From Exiguobacterium undae DSM 14481 (lineage in GTDB: Bacteria; Bacillota; Bacilli; Exiguobacteriales; Exiguobacteriaceae), in assembly GCF_000620805.1 (NCBI RefSeq), contig NZ_KK211187.1, positions 3,002,557 to 3,066,556 on the forward strand: 64,000 bases of DNA, written 5' to 3'. A program made the translations under genes and the position numbers. The notes beneath the pieces were generated by a model, which was not told where the DNA came from, searched no databases, and saw only the letters and a program-made list of their open reading frames with translations. Shown piece by piece: positions 51,863-61,453 of this stretch (positions are counted from its first letter, which is position 1; each line of letters starts with the position of its first letter).

Positions 51863-54424
51863 TCAATTTGATTTATACTGTTCACTAATTTTTAATATAT
51901 ATTCCATATCTTCATTAAATGATTCCTTAGAAGCACTACTGTTCTGACTTTCTACAGATTGACTATGTCCTGCCATCCAACGACAAGATTTTTCAAACAG
52001 ATCACTTACTTGTTCTAATTCATTTACGAAACTACCATTGATGTCCTTAACCTTCGAGAACATAATATTAGGCTCATGACGTCTGATTATTTTTTTCAAA
52101 AAGCCCTCTTCAACAATTAATTCGCACCAAGTTCGTATGTCTGAATATGCCTTTTTAAGAAGCTGTTCCAACTCATCTCCGTAACATTTTTTTGAGTTTA
52201 TACTTTGTTTTTGATCTTTTAATCTTTTCGTAATTCCACTTAAATTTTCTAACTTACCGTTGAAGGATTCTGATACAAGTCCTTTATTCATCTTATCTAA
52301 CTCATCTACTTTAAAGAATTTATTTTCTTTATTCGTTGTCTTTTCACTTATGTTATAAAGCATATAATAAAACATAATATTGTGAGTGAATACAAGGATT
52401 TGTCTATCCTTTGATAACTTATATATTAGATTAACAATTGACTCTGTTCTTTTATAATCTAATGATGTAACCGGGTCATCGAAAAGAATAGTATTAAAAT
52501 CATTTCTCATCGTTAAATCAGTAGCAAATTCAACCATTGCTATTGCTTTCTGTTCTCCCTCACTCATTATTTGAGTCACTTTATATTTCTCAGAGGCAAC
52601 AAACTTTTTACGAAGAGTTTCTCCTTTTTTCGGAATAAGTTTTAAATCTACGTTCGGTACTTTCAAATCCTTTGAAAAATCTTCAAATGTTTTAATATAT
52701 TCTTCCTGTACAATAATCTTAAATGCTTCAGCTTGTTTATTGGTTAATGTATTTGTAGAGAATTTACCTTTTATCTTTTTATATCTTTCTATTTCTTCTT
52801 GTAGGAAAATCCATTTTTCGAGTTGCTCAGTTAGAGTATGAAGTTTCTCGTTTTTTTGTACACTTAACTTTGAATTTTTAAGTGAAACGATAAGCTTTCC
52901 TGTCTCGTCTTTAGATTTACTGAGATTTTCAATTCGATTGTTTAAAGCATCAAATTCTGTATTGATTGTTTCTATCACATCCGTCACATCTAAAATCACT
53001 TCAGCACCTATAGTTTTCTTTGCTTTAAGGTTTGTATTAAAAATATCTATATTACGATTTAATAATTGCATCGTGGATTTAATCTTTTCTATAAATTTCT
53101 CACTTTCAAATAGTGCTTCTTCCTCTTTTACTAACAGCTTGATCATATTCGTAATATCATGATTTTGTATTTCTTTTTCAATAGAGTTTAATGTTTCCCT
53201 ATTACTATTACTGATTTGTTTCATGTAACTATCTATCAAAGTTGCACTAGTTGAGTTGAGAGGAGTGCTACAAAAAATGCAAGGTTCATTTAAGTTAATT
53301 TGCTTTTTATTAATGGAGTCGAAATAGTGTTTACCAGCTTTAATAAACTCTAACCACTCATTATTTACTACTTCTAAAAACGAAACTCTCTTTTTGAAAG
53401 ACAGATTAAACTTATGTTCTTCAATAAGTTTATTTTCAAAATCTACAATGAGTTTATTAACTTTTTTTAAATTTTCTTGGTTTAGTAAGACTGATAAGTT
53501 CTCAATTGATTTCACGATTGTGAAAAGCTTTGTTTTCTGTGCATTTAAAATTTTAATTTTATCAATTGGATTTGATGATTCAAGCTCATTTATTTGAAAA
53601 TCAATTTCTTTAATAACTTCATCATATTCATCACTTTTAGGATAATTACTTTCAAGATAACTTTTCAGTTTTCCAGTGGTTTTTACGTTTCCAAGTATAT
53701 TTTCGATATCTTCCCGAATAAAATTATGAGAAGAATCTATAAATATTTTATCTCTGCTTTCATTCATGTGATTTATAGCTTTTAAAGTCTCAATTCTAAG
53801 TATATCCAACAAATTTGATGTGATTTGAAAATTTTCGAATCCTTTGGGTAATATACTAAAGCTAAGGTCATTATTAATCAAAGGAACAATTGAATCGGTA
53901 TCAAATATATTTATTTTACAAAGTACATTGTGTCTTTGATTTATATTAACTATTTCTTTTTTCTTTTGTTCACCTAATGAGTAGGTTGTTTCAACCACTT
54001 GCTCCATTGTCTTTTTAGTTAATTGCTCCATATAGACATTTGGAATTATTGTTAAATCTTTTTCTGAAGTAAAGTAGTTATCGGCAAATTTCCGAAACAT
54101 ACGAACGTATGAAGATTTCCCTGAACCATTTTCTCCGTAGAACACATTAAGTTTTTTTCCTAATGAAAAGTTAATATCACTCGATAAAGCATTGATATTT
54201 CTTGGGGAGCTTATTTCGTCTATAGTCAACACCTGTTTTTCCATATCATTTCTGTCTACATCAGAGACTTTGTCAGGTATTTCTCTACTTTTCATTAAAT
54301 AAAGTACGTCTTTTAATAATTGCTCAGAGTCAGTCTTACTCTTTGCTAATACTTTATTAAGTATATATACTTTCCAAGCTTCTCCCTCTGCCCATTCTGA
54401 CAAAAAATGTACTGCTGTCTTCAA
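51863..54424 (-). CDS. RloC-like ATPase, candidate zinc-hook anticodon nuclease
   Basis: 853 residues. The ABC/SMC-type ATPase is split: Walker A YGENGSGKSS (97-105) at the N-terminus, and signature MSEGEQKAIAM (620-630), Walker B TILFDDPVTSLD (645-656) and His-loop VFTHN (678-682) after a long central section. That section is mostly coiled coil and has one CxxC, EPCIFC (Cys 382, Cys 385), as in Rad50-type zinc hooks. The C-terminal part has Arg 764-x3-Glu 768 (RTWCE) and His 820 (AGHSQS), resembling the Arg-x3-Glu...His catalytic triad of the PrrC/RloC tRNA anticodon nucleases. Together these match RloC, a phage-defence tRNase. It is strikingly AT-rich with no restriction-modification genes nearby. 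A plain AAA_13 ATPase without nuclease activity is the alternative. Confidence 0.75.
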   Translation of the reverse strand: MKTAVHFLSEWAEGEAWKVYILNKVLAKSKTDSEQLLKDVLYLMKSREIPDKVSDVDRNDMEKQVLTIDEISSPRNINALSSDINFSLGKKLNVFYGENGSGKSSYVRMFRKFADNYFTSEKDLTIIPNVYMEQLTKKTMEQVVETTYSLGEQKKKEIVNINQRHNVLCKINIFDTDSIVPLINNDLSFSILPKGFENFQITSNLLDILRIETLKAINHMNESRDKIFIDSSHNFIREDIENILGNVKTTGKLKSYLESNYPKSDEYDEVIKEIDFQINELESSNPIDKIKILNAQKTKLFTIVKSIENLSVLLNQENLKKVNKLIVDFENKLIEEHKFNLSFKKRVSFLEVVNNEWLEFIKAGKHYFDSINKKQINLNEPCIFCSTPLNSTSATLIDSYMKQISNSNRETLNSIEKEIQNHDITNMIKLLVKEEEALFESEKFIEKIKSTMQLLNRNIDIFNTNLKAKKTIGAEVILDVTDVIETINTEFDALNNRIENLSKSKDETGKLIVSLKNSKLSVQKNEKLHTLTEQLEKWIFLQEEIERYKKIKGKFSTNTLTNKQAEAFKIIVQEEYIKTFEDFSKDLKVPNVDLKLIPKKGETLRKKFVASEKYKVTQIMSEGEQKAIAMVEFATDLTMRNDFNTILFDDPVTSLDYKRTESIVNLIYKLSKDRQILVFTHNIMFYYMLYNISEKTTNKENKFFKVDELDKMNKGLVSESFNGKLENLSGITKRLKDQKQSINSKKCYGDELEQLLKKAYSDIRTWCELIVEEGFLKKIIRRHEPNIMFSKVKDINGSFVNELEQVSDLFEKSCRWMAGHSQSVESQNSSASKESFNEDMEYILKISEQYKSN

Positions 54425-54647
54425 ATTAATCTCTCCAATTCAATTTATTATTTTCAACTATCAAATGAACAAGTAATATGATGTCATTGTCACCTTATTT
54501 CCATTTGAATTCAAATAAATTTTCCTGTAAATAACAAAAATGTTTATATGAAGGAGTACTAACATAAAACGATGAAATATATTCTTTTCATCTTACTTAT
54601 ATTTATTCTGCTTTTTCACACCTTGCTTCATACTTTGTCTCTGTTTT
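54425..54647. other. AT-rich gap upstream of the RloC-like gene
   Basis: This stretch should hold the promoter of the RloC-like gene. It is very AT-rich and I see no coding region, repeat or RNA with support. A 63-codon minus-strand frame (54603-54794) has no ribosome binding site and crosses a terminator. Confidence 0.5.
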
Positions 54648-54649
54648 AT

Positions 54650-54701
54650 CTAAAAAAAAACACGAGGAAAATCGGATGAGGATTCCGATTTTCGCTCGTG
54701 T
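54650..54701 (-). terminator. Terminator of glmS
   Basis: ACACGAG and CTCGTGT enclose AAATCGGA/TCCGATTT, giving a long stem. The plus-strand A run at 54650-54660 gives the minus-strand transcript a T tail. Confidence 0.85.
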
Positions 54702-54786
54702 AAGGTAGCGTTTTATTTTAAAAAATACAATTTGTTTTGCTAAGGTAGAAATTAATTTGCTAATAAAACGTATACAAATTATTTTT

Positions 54787-56583
54787 TTACTCAACCGTTA
54801 CTGACTTCGCCAAGTTACGTGGCTTGTCGACGTCGCAATCACGGCCGAGTGCCGCATAGTACGAGATCAACTGAAGCGGTAAAACAGACAAGAGTGGTGA
54901 CAAGAGCGGCTCGACTGCTGGGATGACGAATGCATCTGTTGGCAATTCAAGACCTTCCGCTGCGATGACACACGCGTTAGCGCCACGTGCGACGACTTCC
55001 TTGACGTTGCCTCGGTTGTTGAGGTGAACGTGTGGTTGTGTCACGAGGGCGATGACCGGTGTGTTGTCTTCGATCAAAGCGATTGGACCGTGTTTCAATT
55101 CGCCGCCGGCATAACCTTCTGCTTGGATGTACGAAATTTCTTTGAGCTTGAGGGCCCCTTCCATTCCGACATACGCATCTTGACCACGACCGATGAAGAA
55201 CGCATTGCGTGATTCAGACAAGTATTCTGAAGCGATTTCTTGGAACCGTTCTTTTTGTGACATGACGGACTCCATTGCGCTTGAGATTTTCCCGAGTTCT
55301 TTCATGAGATCGAAGTTCACGTCGACACCTTTTGCTTGAGCAAGGTCAAACGCAAGGACTGCGAGAACAGCGATTTGCGCTGTGTACGCTTTTGTTGACG
55401 CTACGGCGATTTCAGGACCTGCATGCAACAAGAGTGTTGCGTTTGCTTCACGTGACAACGTTGATCCTGCGACGTTCGTGATTGTCAGTGCCGGGTGACC
55501 GAGTTTTTTCGCTTCGACAAGAACTGCACGGCTGTCCGCTGTTTCACCTGATTGTGAAAGGAAGAGGAACAGTGGTTTCTCAGTCAAGAGCGGCATGTTG
55601 TAGCCGAACTCAGACGAGATGTGGACTTCTGTCGGGATACCCGCGATTTGTTCGATCAATTGTTTTCCGATCAATCCTGCATGGTAGCTTGTTCCGCAAC
55701 CGATGATGTAGACACGGTCACGTCCGAGGACTAAATCACGGACTGATTGATCGAGCGTGATTTCGCCTGACTCGTTTTGGTATTTCTGAACGATGTTCCG
55801 GATAACTGCCGGCTGCTCGTCCATTTCTTTAAGCATATAGTGCGCGTACGTGCCTTTTTCGATATCTGATGCATCGATTTCTGCTGTATACGCCTCACGC
55901 TCTTTGACGTTTCCGTCTAAATCTTGGATTGTGACACTGTCACGCGTCAAGATGATCATTTCGCCGTCATGCAACTCAACGAATTGATCCGTTACTTGAA
56001 GCATAGCCATTGCGTCAGACGCAACAACGTTGAACGTACCGTCACCGAGACCTACAAGAAGTGGTGATTTATTTTTTGCGACGTACAAGACATCCGGGTT
56101 CTCGGCATCGATTAACGCGAGTGCATACGAACCGTGAAGCACACGAAGTGTTTGACGGAATGCTTCGACGACATCACCTGTTGCAGCAAAGTTCTTTTCG
56201 ATCATTTGCACGATGACTTCTGTATCCGTGTCGCTGAGTAAATCAACATTGAGTTCTGCTTTTAACTGCTCATCGTTTTCGATGACACCGTTGTGCACGA
56301 GTGTGAAACGTGATGAAGCACTTTGGTGTGGGTGGGCATTCGGTACACTTGGGACACCGTGTGTCGCCCAACGTGTGTGACCAATTCCAACAAGACCATC
56401 TGCTTCTGCAGGAACAACTTCGCGTAGCGCAGCAATCCGGCCGACTTCTTTATGGACTTGAACGCCGTCATTAACGAACGCAAGACCAGCCGAATCATAA
56501 CCGCGGTACTCGAGTTTTTCGAGTCCCTTTAATAAAATTTCCTTTGTGTTAACCTGTCCGATCATACCTACGATACCGCACAT
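54787..56583 (-). CDS. glmS: Glutamine-fructose-6-phosphate aminotransferase (GlmS)
   Basis: 598 residues from ATG 56583, which leaves the essential Cys 2 at the processed N-terminus (MCGIVGMIG). The glutaminase domain has [12 protein letters not shown] and [12 protein letters not shown]; the two SIS domains have [22 protein letters not shown] and [24 protein letters not shown], and the protein ends [15 protein letters not shown] as in all GlmS. It makes glucosamine-6-phosphate for the cell wall. Its mRNA leader is the glmS ribozyme, so the product controls its own synthesis. It follows glmM, but a terminator and promoter separate the two. Confidence 0.98.
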   Translation of the reverse strand: MCGIVGMIGQVNTKEILLKGLEKLEYRGYDSAGLAFVNDGVQVHKEVGRIAALREVVPAEADGLVGIGHTRWATHGVPSVPNAHPHQSASSRFTLVHNGVIENDEQLKAELNVDLLSDTDTEVIVQMIEKNFAATGDVVEAFRQTLRVLHGSYALALIDAENPDVLYVAKNKSPLLVGLGDGTFNVVASDAMAMLQVTDQFVELHDGEMIILTRDSVTIQDLDGNVKEREAYTAEIDASDIEKGTYAHYMLKEMDEQPAVIRNIVQKYQNESGEITLDQSVRDLVLGRDRVYIIGCGTSYHAGLIGKQLIEQIAGIPTEVHISSEFGYNMPLLTEKPLFLFLSQSGETADSRAVLVEAKKLGHPALTITNVAGSTLSREANATLLLHAGPEIAVASTKAYTAQIAVLAVLAFDLAQAKGVDVNFDLMKELGKISSAMESVMSQKERFQEIASEYLSESRNAFFIGRGQDAYVGMEGALKLKEISYIQAEGYAGGELKHGPIALIEDNTPVIALVTQPHVHLNNRGNVKEVVARGANACVIAAEGLELPTDAFVIPAVEPLLSPLLSVLPLQLISYYAALGRDCDVDKPRNLAKSVTVE

Positions 56584-56604
56584 AATACATTCTCTCCCAT
56601 TTAC

Positions 56605-56795
56605 AAGTATTTCCCTGAAGAGGAAACGGCTCTTGTCGAGAGTTGTCATGACGCATCTGTTTGTCCGTCTAATCACTTAAACGATTTCAGATGTGTTTTC
56701 GGTACTGACATGGTACCGGGAGGCATCCGCCGAATGATTCGATAAACCTCCACCTCGTCAGCTGCCTATCACATAGTCAGCCCTGGCGCTTTCAT
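56605..56795 (-). ncRNA. glmS ribozyme: glmS ribozyme (self-cleaving riboswitch)
   Basis: On the minus strand the leader contains the cleavage site and first core strand AGCGCCAGGGCU (its A pairs with plus-strand position 56790), then GCUGACGAGGUGGAG, GGUUUAUCGA, UUCGGCGGAUGCCUCCCGG and, nearer the gene, GACAACUCUCGACAAGAGCC. These are the conserved elements of the glmS ribozyme, which cleaves itself when glucosamine-6-phosphate binds and thereby destabilises the glmS mRNA. Ends are approximate. Confidence 0.95.
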
Positions 56796-56828
56796 TTCTG
56801 TCCGACCCCGTTTCTGTCCGACTTTACA

Positions 56829-56857
56829 ATCATACGAACTTTATTTAGAAAAAGCAA
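56829..56857 (-). promoter_or_regulatory. Sigma-A promoter of glmS
   Basis: On the minus strand TTGCTT (56857-56852), a 17-base spacer and TATGAT (56834-56829). Transcription would start about 35 bases upstream of the ribozyme cleavage site. Confidence 0.75.
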
Positions 56858-56989
56858 GAAAGGTAACGTATTTGTAACTATTCCCGATATTTTTCTAAAC
56901 GATACCTCTAATACCTAGATTTTGTAAAAAACTCTTTTTTATTTTTGGCTCTGCTTTTTTAATGATGCTTTTTTATCATGTGACAACAG

Positions 56990-57172
56990 AAATGTATTTT
57001 TCATGCGACTTCTACAGGAAGAGGAAGCTCTGCTTCTGTCAGGAACAGGCAAGACCCGGTTGTCGAGAGACGACAGCTAGCTTGCGTTCCGCCTGAGAAA
57101 AGCGCGTGAAAAAAGCATTTTGACAGAGTCAGCTTGAAAGCTGTCATAGTCCCCCTGACAATCCGTCCAACA
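56990..57172. other. Structured intergenic element between glmM and glmS
   Basis: This stretch has no open gene, is GC-richer than the AT-rich sequence beside it, and holds nested inverted repeats: GGAAC..GCAAG..TGTCG-AGAGA-CGACA..CTTGC-GTTCC (about 57042-57090) as one extended hairpin, and TGACAG..CTGTCA (57121-57146) as another. It is not part of the glmS ribozyme and is outside the glmM terminator. It may be a small RNA or a dispersed intergenic repeat; the strand cannot be decided. Confidence 0.45.
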
Positions 57173-57203
57173 AAAAAAGGAGCGGATATTCATCCGCCCC
57201 TCC
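57173..57203 (-). terminator. Terminator of the sigW-glmM operon
   Basis: On the minus strand GGAGGGGCGGAT and ATCCGCTCC form a GC-rich stem around GAAT, followed by TTTTTTT. Confidence 0.85.
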
Positions 57204-57210
57204 GATTTAC

Positions 57211-58566
57211 TCAGTTTTCTTGTAATGCGTAGTTTTCACGGACAACGTTCGCGATCCGCTCAACGTACATGTCACACGCTTCTTGCGTCGGCGCTTCCGC
57301 CATGACACGGACAAGTGGTTCTGTCCCTGACGCACGGACGAGAATCCGACCGTTGCCGGCCATTTCCGCTTCGACTTCCGCAATGATGGCTTGAACGGCC
57401 GGACCGTTCATCGCACCATTTTTATCCGATACGCGAATGTTGACGAGACGTTGCGGGAAAACCGGCATTTCTGCTGCGAGTTCCGACAATTTCTTGCCTG
57501 TCGCCTTCATGATTTGTAAGAGTTGAACGCCGGACAGCATCCCGTCTCCTGTCGTTGAATAATCCATGAAGATGATGTGACCCGACTGTTCGCCGCCGAG
57601 TGTGTAGTTGTTTTTGCGCATTTCTTCGACGACATACCGGTCACCGACCGCTGTCTGTAACGCTGTCATACCGTGTTCTTCGACCGTCTTGTGGAAACCG
57701 AGGTTACTCATGACCGTCGCGACGATCGTGTTGTCCTTCAGGCGACCGATTTCGTTGAGGTACTTCCCACAGATGAACATGATTTTATCGCCGTCGACGA
57801 TTTCACCGTTCTCATCGATCGCAATCAAGCGGTCGCCGTCACCGTCAAATGACAGACCGACGTGTGCACCCTTTTCAAGGACGAATGCCGCGAGATGTTC
57901 CGGGTGTGTTGATCCGACACCTTCGTTGATGTTGAGACCGTTTGGTGTTGTTCCGATTGTCGAGACTTCCGCTTCCAGGTCACCGAACAGACGTGGTGCG
58001 AGACTTGATGTCGCTCCGTGTGCGCCGTCGATCGCGACGTGGATGCCTGAGAAATCTTCATCCGATGTCTGACGTAACATATGCAGGTATTTTTGTGCGC
58101 CTTCATAATAATCGTGGACAAAACCGAGTTCTTTGCCGGACGGACGTGGTAATGTATCTTCCACTTGATCCAGCAGGTCTTCGATTTCAAGTTCTGTCGC
58201 ATCATCAAGCTTAAAGCCGTCTGAACCGAAGAACTTGATTCCGTTGTCTTCGACCGGATTGTGTGACGCGGAAATCATGACGCCCGCTGTCGCATCCATT
58301 GTTTTCGTCAAGTACGCGACACCTGGTGTCGAGATGACACCAAGACGCATGACTTCCGCTCCGATTGACAGGAGTCCGGCAATCAAGGCATTCTCAAGCA
58401 TTTGTCCGGAAACACGTGTATCACGGCCGATCAAGACTTTTGGACGTGTGCTTTCGTGTTTCGTCAAGACATACCCGCCTGTACGACCAAGACGATATGC
58501 CAATTCAGGCGTCAATTCTACGTTTGCGACGCCGCGAACGCCGTCAGTTCCAAAATACTTACCCAT
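57211..58566 (-). CDS. glmM: Phosphoglucosamine mutase
   Basis: 451 residues. Converts glucosamine-6-phosphate to glucosamine-1-phosphate for UDP-GlcNAc synthesis. It begins [14 protein letters not shown]; the phosphoserine loop is [20 protein letters not shown], the metal-binding loop is [14 protein letters not shown], and the sugar-binding [10 protein letters not shown] and C-terminal [12 protein letters not shown] phosphate loop are intact. It lies directly downstream of cdaA-cdaR; in Bacillus and Listeria-type bacteria GlmM binds CdaA and restrains it. Confidence 0.98.
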   Translation of the reverse strand: MGKYFGTDGVRGVANVELTPELAYRLGRTGGYVLTKHESTRPKVLIGRDTRVSGQMLENALIAGLLSIGAEVMRLGVISTPGVAYLTKTMDATAGVMISASHNPVEDNGIKFFGSDGFKLDDATELEIEDLLDQVEDTLPRPSGKELGFVHDYYEGAQKYLHMLRQTSDEDFSGIHVAIDGAHGATSSLAPRLFGDLEAEVSTIGTTPNGLNINEGVGSTHPEHLAAFVLEKGAHVGLSFDGDGDRLIAIDENGEIVDGDKIMFICGKYLNEIGRLKDNTIVATVMSNLGFHKTVEEHGMTALQTAVGDRYVVEEMRKNNYTLGGEQSGHIIFMDYSTTGDGMLSGVQLLQIMKATGKKLSELAAEMPVFPQRLVNIRVSDKNGAMNGPAVQAIIAEVEAEMAGNGRILVRASGTEPLVRVMAEAPTQEACDMYVERIANVVRENYALQEN

Positions 58567-58595
58567 ATACTATTTCCTCATTTCACAAAGTTGAT

Positions 58596-59882
58596 TTAAT
58601 TGGCTTGAACCGAGGTCCGGGGCACCGCTTTGAGCGTGATGTCCATATGATCCGGACGGAGGACGTCAAAGGCTTTTGACGTCTGGTACGAAATCGGTAA
58701 GCCGTGTGTACCTTCTTTTAAGCCGGTCACATCAATGACCGCTTTGATATCCGTTGCATCAATCGAGGCAAGATCCGCCTCACTGCCGCGCACGACAAGA
58801 TCAATCGTTTGTTCGTAATCGACCGTGTACTTCGATTCATCAAAACCATTCAACGTTACCGGAATACCGGAAATCGTTTTTTCGGCCCGATCTTCCACCG
58901 TTTCTGTCGTTGCTTCGGCGTTTTCCTTCTCGACGACGATACTGACCGTAATCGAGGTTGGTTCCATCGCCGTGACATTATCCGGTTCAATCAGCTTGAC
59001 GGTTCGATCCACCGTCTTCGTTAATCCTTTTAAGGAGACCGCTTCCGTCGAAACGGAGCCGATGCGCGACAACTCTTCTTTTGTTCCGTATAACCGGGCT
59101 TCCGTGATGACCGGAACGATTTTAACGACTTTATACCCTTTTTTGACGGCATCTTTTGTTTCGACATTAATCGGGACGGTTTTGCTTTCTTTGTAGACAG
59201 GCACCGTCACCTCAAGTTGCTCGGGGTCATAGGTCGCACTGATCGCATTTCCGTTCGCATCAGTTGCTTTGACATTAAACGATTCCGTAAACGTCTCCGC
59301 TCGTCCGGTTACATCGATCGGGACTTGGATTGCGGTGATGGCTTGAAGCTTCTCCGCACCGCCGGTCACAGAGACCGTTTGTTGGGTCGGCTGTGCTTCG
59401 CCGACGACATACCCTTCGGCGATTTTGTTTTTATTCAACAGTGCCACTTGAACAGGCACTTCTTTTGTGACCTTTTTATCCAGGAATACTTCAATCGTTT
59501 CTTGTTTTGGTGTCACTTCAACATCTTTGCCAAACCCGTCGGCAGACAGTCGCACCCGGTGATACCCGGGATCCAGACCCGTCAAGTCAATCGACAGACC
59601 AAAGTCTTTAACGAGCCGGAGCATCGTCAAACTGCTGGATGGTCCTTTAACCGTCGTTTCGACGGTTTCTGGAATATTATAGGCGACCCACTGCGTTTCA
59701 TCATAATTGACGGATACCGGTACGTCAAACTTTGCTGAGCCTTGACCGGCGATCGGCAACAGGCTCGCCGCATCACTTTTGACGGTCGAATTGGTTCCTG
59801 CCACCATCAGATACAGCATGACGGCAAGCAATACGGCAACGATGCGAAGAAACCAGCGTTCATTGAACCATTTTTCGAACAT
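58596..59882 (-). CDS. cdaR: CdaA regulatory protein CdaR (YbbR-domain protein)
   Basis: 428 residues. One N-terminal membrane helix (FLRIVAVLLAVMLYLMVAG) and a large outer part with four YbbR repeats, recognisable by recurring FDVPVSVNYD, EVPVQVALLN, VPINVETKDAVKKGYKV and GIPVTLNGF strands, each with a closing VxVxxK/T pattern. CdaR modulates the c-di-AMP cyclase CdaA through the membrane. Its ATG overlaps the cdaA stop by one base (TAATG), coupling the two. Confidence 0.92.
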   Translation of the reverse strand: MFEKWFNERWFLRIVAVLLAVMLYLMVAGTNSTVKSDAASLLPIAGQGSAKFDVPVSVNYDETQWVAYNIPETVETTVKGPSSSLTMLRLVKDFGLSIDLTGLDPGYHRVRLSADGFGKDVEVTPKQETIEVFLDKKVTKEVPVQVALLNKNKIAEGYVVGEAQPTQQTVSVTGGAEKLQAITAIQVPIDVTGRAETFTESFNVKATDANGNAISATYDPEQLEVTVPVYKESKTVPINVETKDAVKKGYKVVKIVPVITEARLYGTKEELSRIGSVSTEAVSLKGLTKTVDRTVKLIEPDNVTAMEPTSITVSIVVEKENAEATTETVEDRAEKTISGIPVTLNGFDESKYTVDYEQTIDLVVRGSEADLASIDATDIKAVIDVTGLKEGTHGLPISYQTSKAFDVLRPDHMDITLKAVPRTSVQAN

Positions 59883-60745
59883 TATTTTTTCGCCCCCATC
59901 CAGTTCAAGAAGGAAGTATTCGTCGGTTCAGCTTTGACAATCGTTTCAAGTAACTTCGTCCGGAGCGATTCTTCATCCAGCTCCCGGTACAGACGACCAT
60001 TGATGGCAAGGGAAACACCACCGGTTTCTTCTGATACGACCAACGTAACGCTATCCGTCACTTCGCTGACACCGATGGCTGCCCGGTGACGTGTTCCAAG
60101 ATCTTTTGAGATATGTGCACTCTCAGAAAGCGGTAAGTAACAAGCGGCTGCCGCAAGTTTACCTTGTTGGACGATGACGGCCCCATCATGGAGGGGCGTG
60201 TTCGGAATAAACAGGTTGATCAATAACTGACTCGTGATTTGAGAACCAAGCGGAATGCCGGTTTCGACATATTCGCTAAGTCCCGTTTCCCGCTCAATCG
60301 TGACCAGTGCCCCGATTCGGCGTTTGGACATGTATTGTGCAGACGTGACCAACGCGTCGACAATCCGGACTTGTTCGTCCTCGTCACTGATCGCGCTCCG
60401 TGAGAAAAATTTACTTGTCCGTCCGAGGTGTTCCAGTCCCCGGCGTAATTCCGGCTGGAAAATGATGATAATCCCGAGCAGACCGTACGTAATGATTTGG
60501 TTCAGCAGAAATTGTAACGTCTTCAGTCCGAAGAATCCGCTTAAGAACCAGCTGATCAAAATGACCGAAATCCCTTTGATCAATTGGACTGCTTTTGTAC
60601 CTTTGACAATGATCATCAGACGGTAAATGACGAATGTCACGACCGCGATATCAATCACATCGTTAATATAATCGTACCAATGTACGTTTTCTCCCAGTTT
60701 CAACAATTGAAATTGAAGTGGTTGCCAGTTGAAGTAATTCACCAA
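59882..60745 (-). CDS. cdaA: Membrane diadenylate cyclase CdaA
   Basis: 287 residues. Three N-terminal helices (within about 28-98) are followed by the DAC domain: the DGA motif in NTPLHDGAVIVQ and the RHR motif in LGTRHRAAIGVSEVT, both intact. It makes cyclic di-AMP, the second messenger for potassium, osmotic and cell wall balance. It is the first gene of cdaA-cdaR-glmM; an extended -10 promoter lies between the anti-sigma gene and cdaA, so it can be expressed apart from SigW. Confidence 0.96.
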   Translation of the reverse strand: MVNYFNWQPLQFQLLKLGENVHWYDYINDVIDIAVVTFVIYRLMIIVKGTKAVQLIKGISVILISWFLSGFFGLKTLQFLLNQIITYGLLGIIIIFQPELRRGLEHLGRTSKFFSRSAISDEDEQVRIVDALVTSAQYMSKRRIGALVTIERETGLSEYVETGIPLGSQITSQLLINLFIPNTPLHDGAVIVQQGKLAAAACYLPLSESAHISKDLGTRHRAAIGVSEVTDSVTLVVSEETGGVSLAINGRLYRELDEESLRTKLLETIVKAEPTNTSFLNWMGAKK

Positions 60746-60781
60746 CCGTGCCCCCTATCTCATCTGATTTAAACAGCTTTC

Positions 60782-60815
60782 ATTATAGCACAAAGGGACG
60801 AGTTAGACTCGTCCC
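60782..60815 (-). promoter_or_regulatory. Terminator-like hairpin and extended -10 promoter ahead of cdaA
   Basis: On the minus strand GGGACGAG-N5-CTCGTCCC (60815-60795) is followed by TTTGTGC and TATAAT (60787-60782), an extended -10 (TGCTATAAT). The hairpin would reduce read-through from the sigW unit while cdaA has its own start. Confidence 0.6.
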
Positions 60816-60822
60816 ACCTGAC

Positions 60823-61437
60823 TCATTCGAAGATTCGTTTAATTCCATACCAGACACGTTCAAACAGTTGATCGATCTGTTTGATCTCGCCCGTGACGTT
60901 TCCGGCGCTCGCTGTATACGCTTTTCCGTCCACTGTCGTCACGTCACCGTTGACGTTGCCTTCAATGCGGACGTTTCCACCCTCAACGTAGAGGTCTTGA
61001 TCGACCGTGACCCCTTCCGGTACGACGACTTCGCCGTTTTCTGCCACGATGCCGGGTACGTTCGTATAGGACAAGTCATGTTCTTCCTGTGTCAAGTACC
61101 CACCAAGGCTGCCGACGGACAACAACATAAAGATCGAAGCGGCTGCAAGTAACGGATACTGCTTCATCTTCCCGCCGAAACGGGAGGATTTCCTGAGCGG
61201 AGTTACATTCGGTTGGTCCACCTGTTCGGGCAATTGTGCCAGCACGCGGGATGTAAAATCCGCCGAAAGCTTGGGTGCTGGAAGCGTGCGTAACTCAGCA
61301 TCGAGGAGCCGATACTCTTCGAACTCGTCCATCGCATTTGCTTCCCGTAACTCCGCTTCAAGTCGTTTGAAGTCTTCCGGAGGTTGATTTTGATCTAAAT
61401 AATCCTGTATCCGTTCATACACTTTCTCTCGTGTCAT
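60823..61437 (-). CDS. Probable SigW anti-sigma factor without zinc motif
   Basis: 204 residues from ATG 61437 (AAGGAGG upstream; the frame open to 61467 overlaps sigW). The cytoplasmic part (1-90) is helical and acidic, but has no Cys at all and therefore lacks the His-x3-Cys-x2-Cys of RsiW-type zinc anti-sigma factors. One membrane helix (about 94-113) is followed by an outer domain with a bactofilin-like beta-strand repeat: VDQDLYVEGGNVRIEGNVNGDV. It occupies the rsiW position right after sigW, so the role is inferred from context. Confidence 0.75.
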   Translation of the reverse strand: MTREKVYERIQDYLDQNQPPEDFKRLEAELREANAMDEFEEYRLLDAELRTLPAPKLSADFTSRVLAQLPEQVDQPNVTPLRKSSRFGGKMKQYPLLAAASIFMLLSVGSLGGYLTQEEHDLSYTNVPGIVAENGEVVVPEGVTVDQDLYVEGGNVRIEGNVNGDVTTVDGKAYTASAGNVTGEIKQIDQLFERVWYGIKRIFE

Positions 61438-61453
61438 GATGAGTGCCTCCTTC

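Noticed and set aside
54603..54794. A 63-codon minus-strand reading frame between glmS and the RloC-like gene
   Set aside because: It crosses the glmS terminator hairpin, overlaps the end of glmS, has no ribosome binding site and reads like random AT-rich sequence.
59217..59738. A 173-codon plus-strand frame opposite cdaR
   Set aside because: Antisense to a clear YbbR-repeat protein; low-complexity and without start signals.
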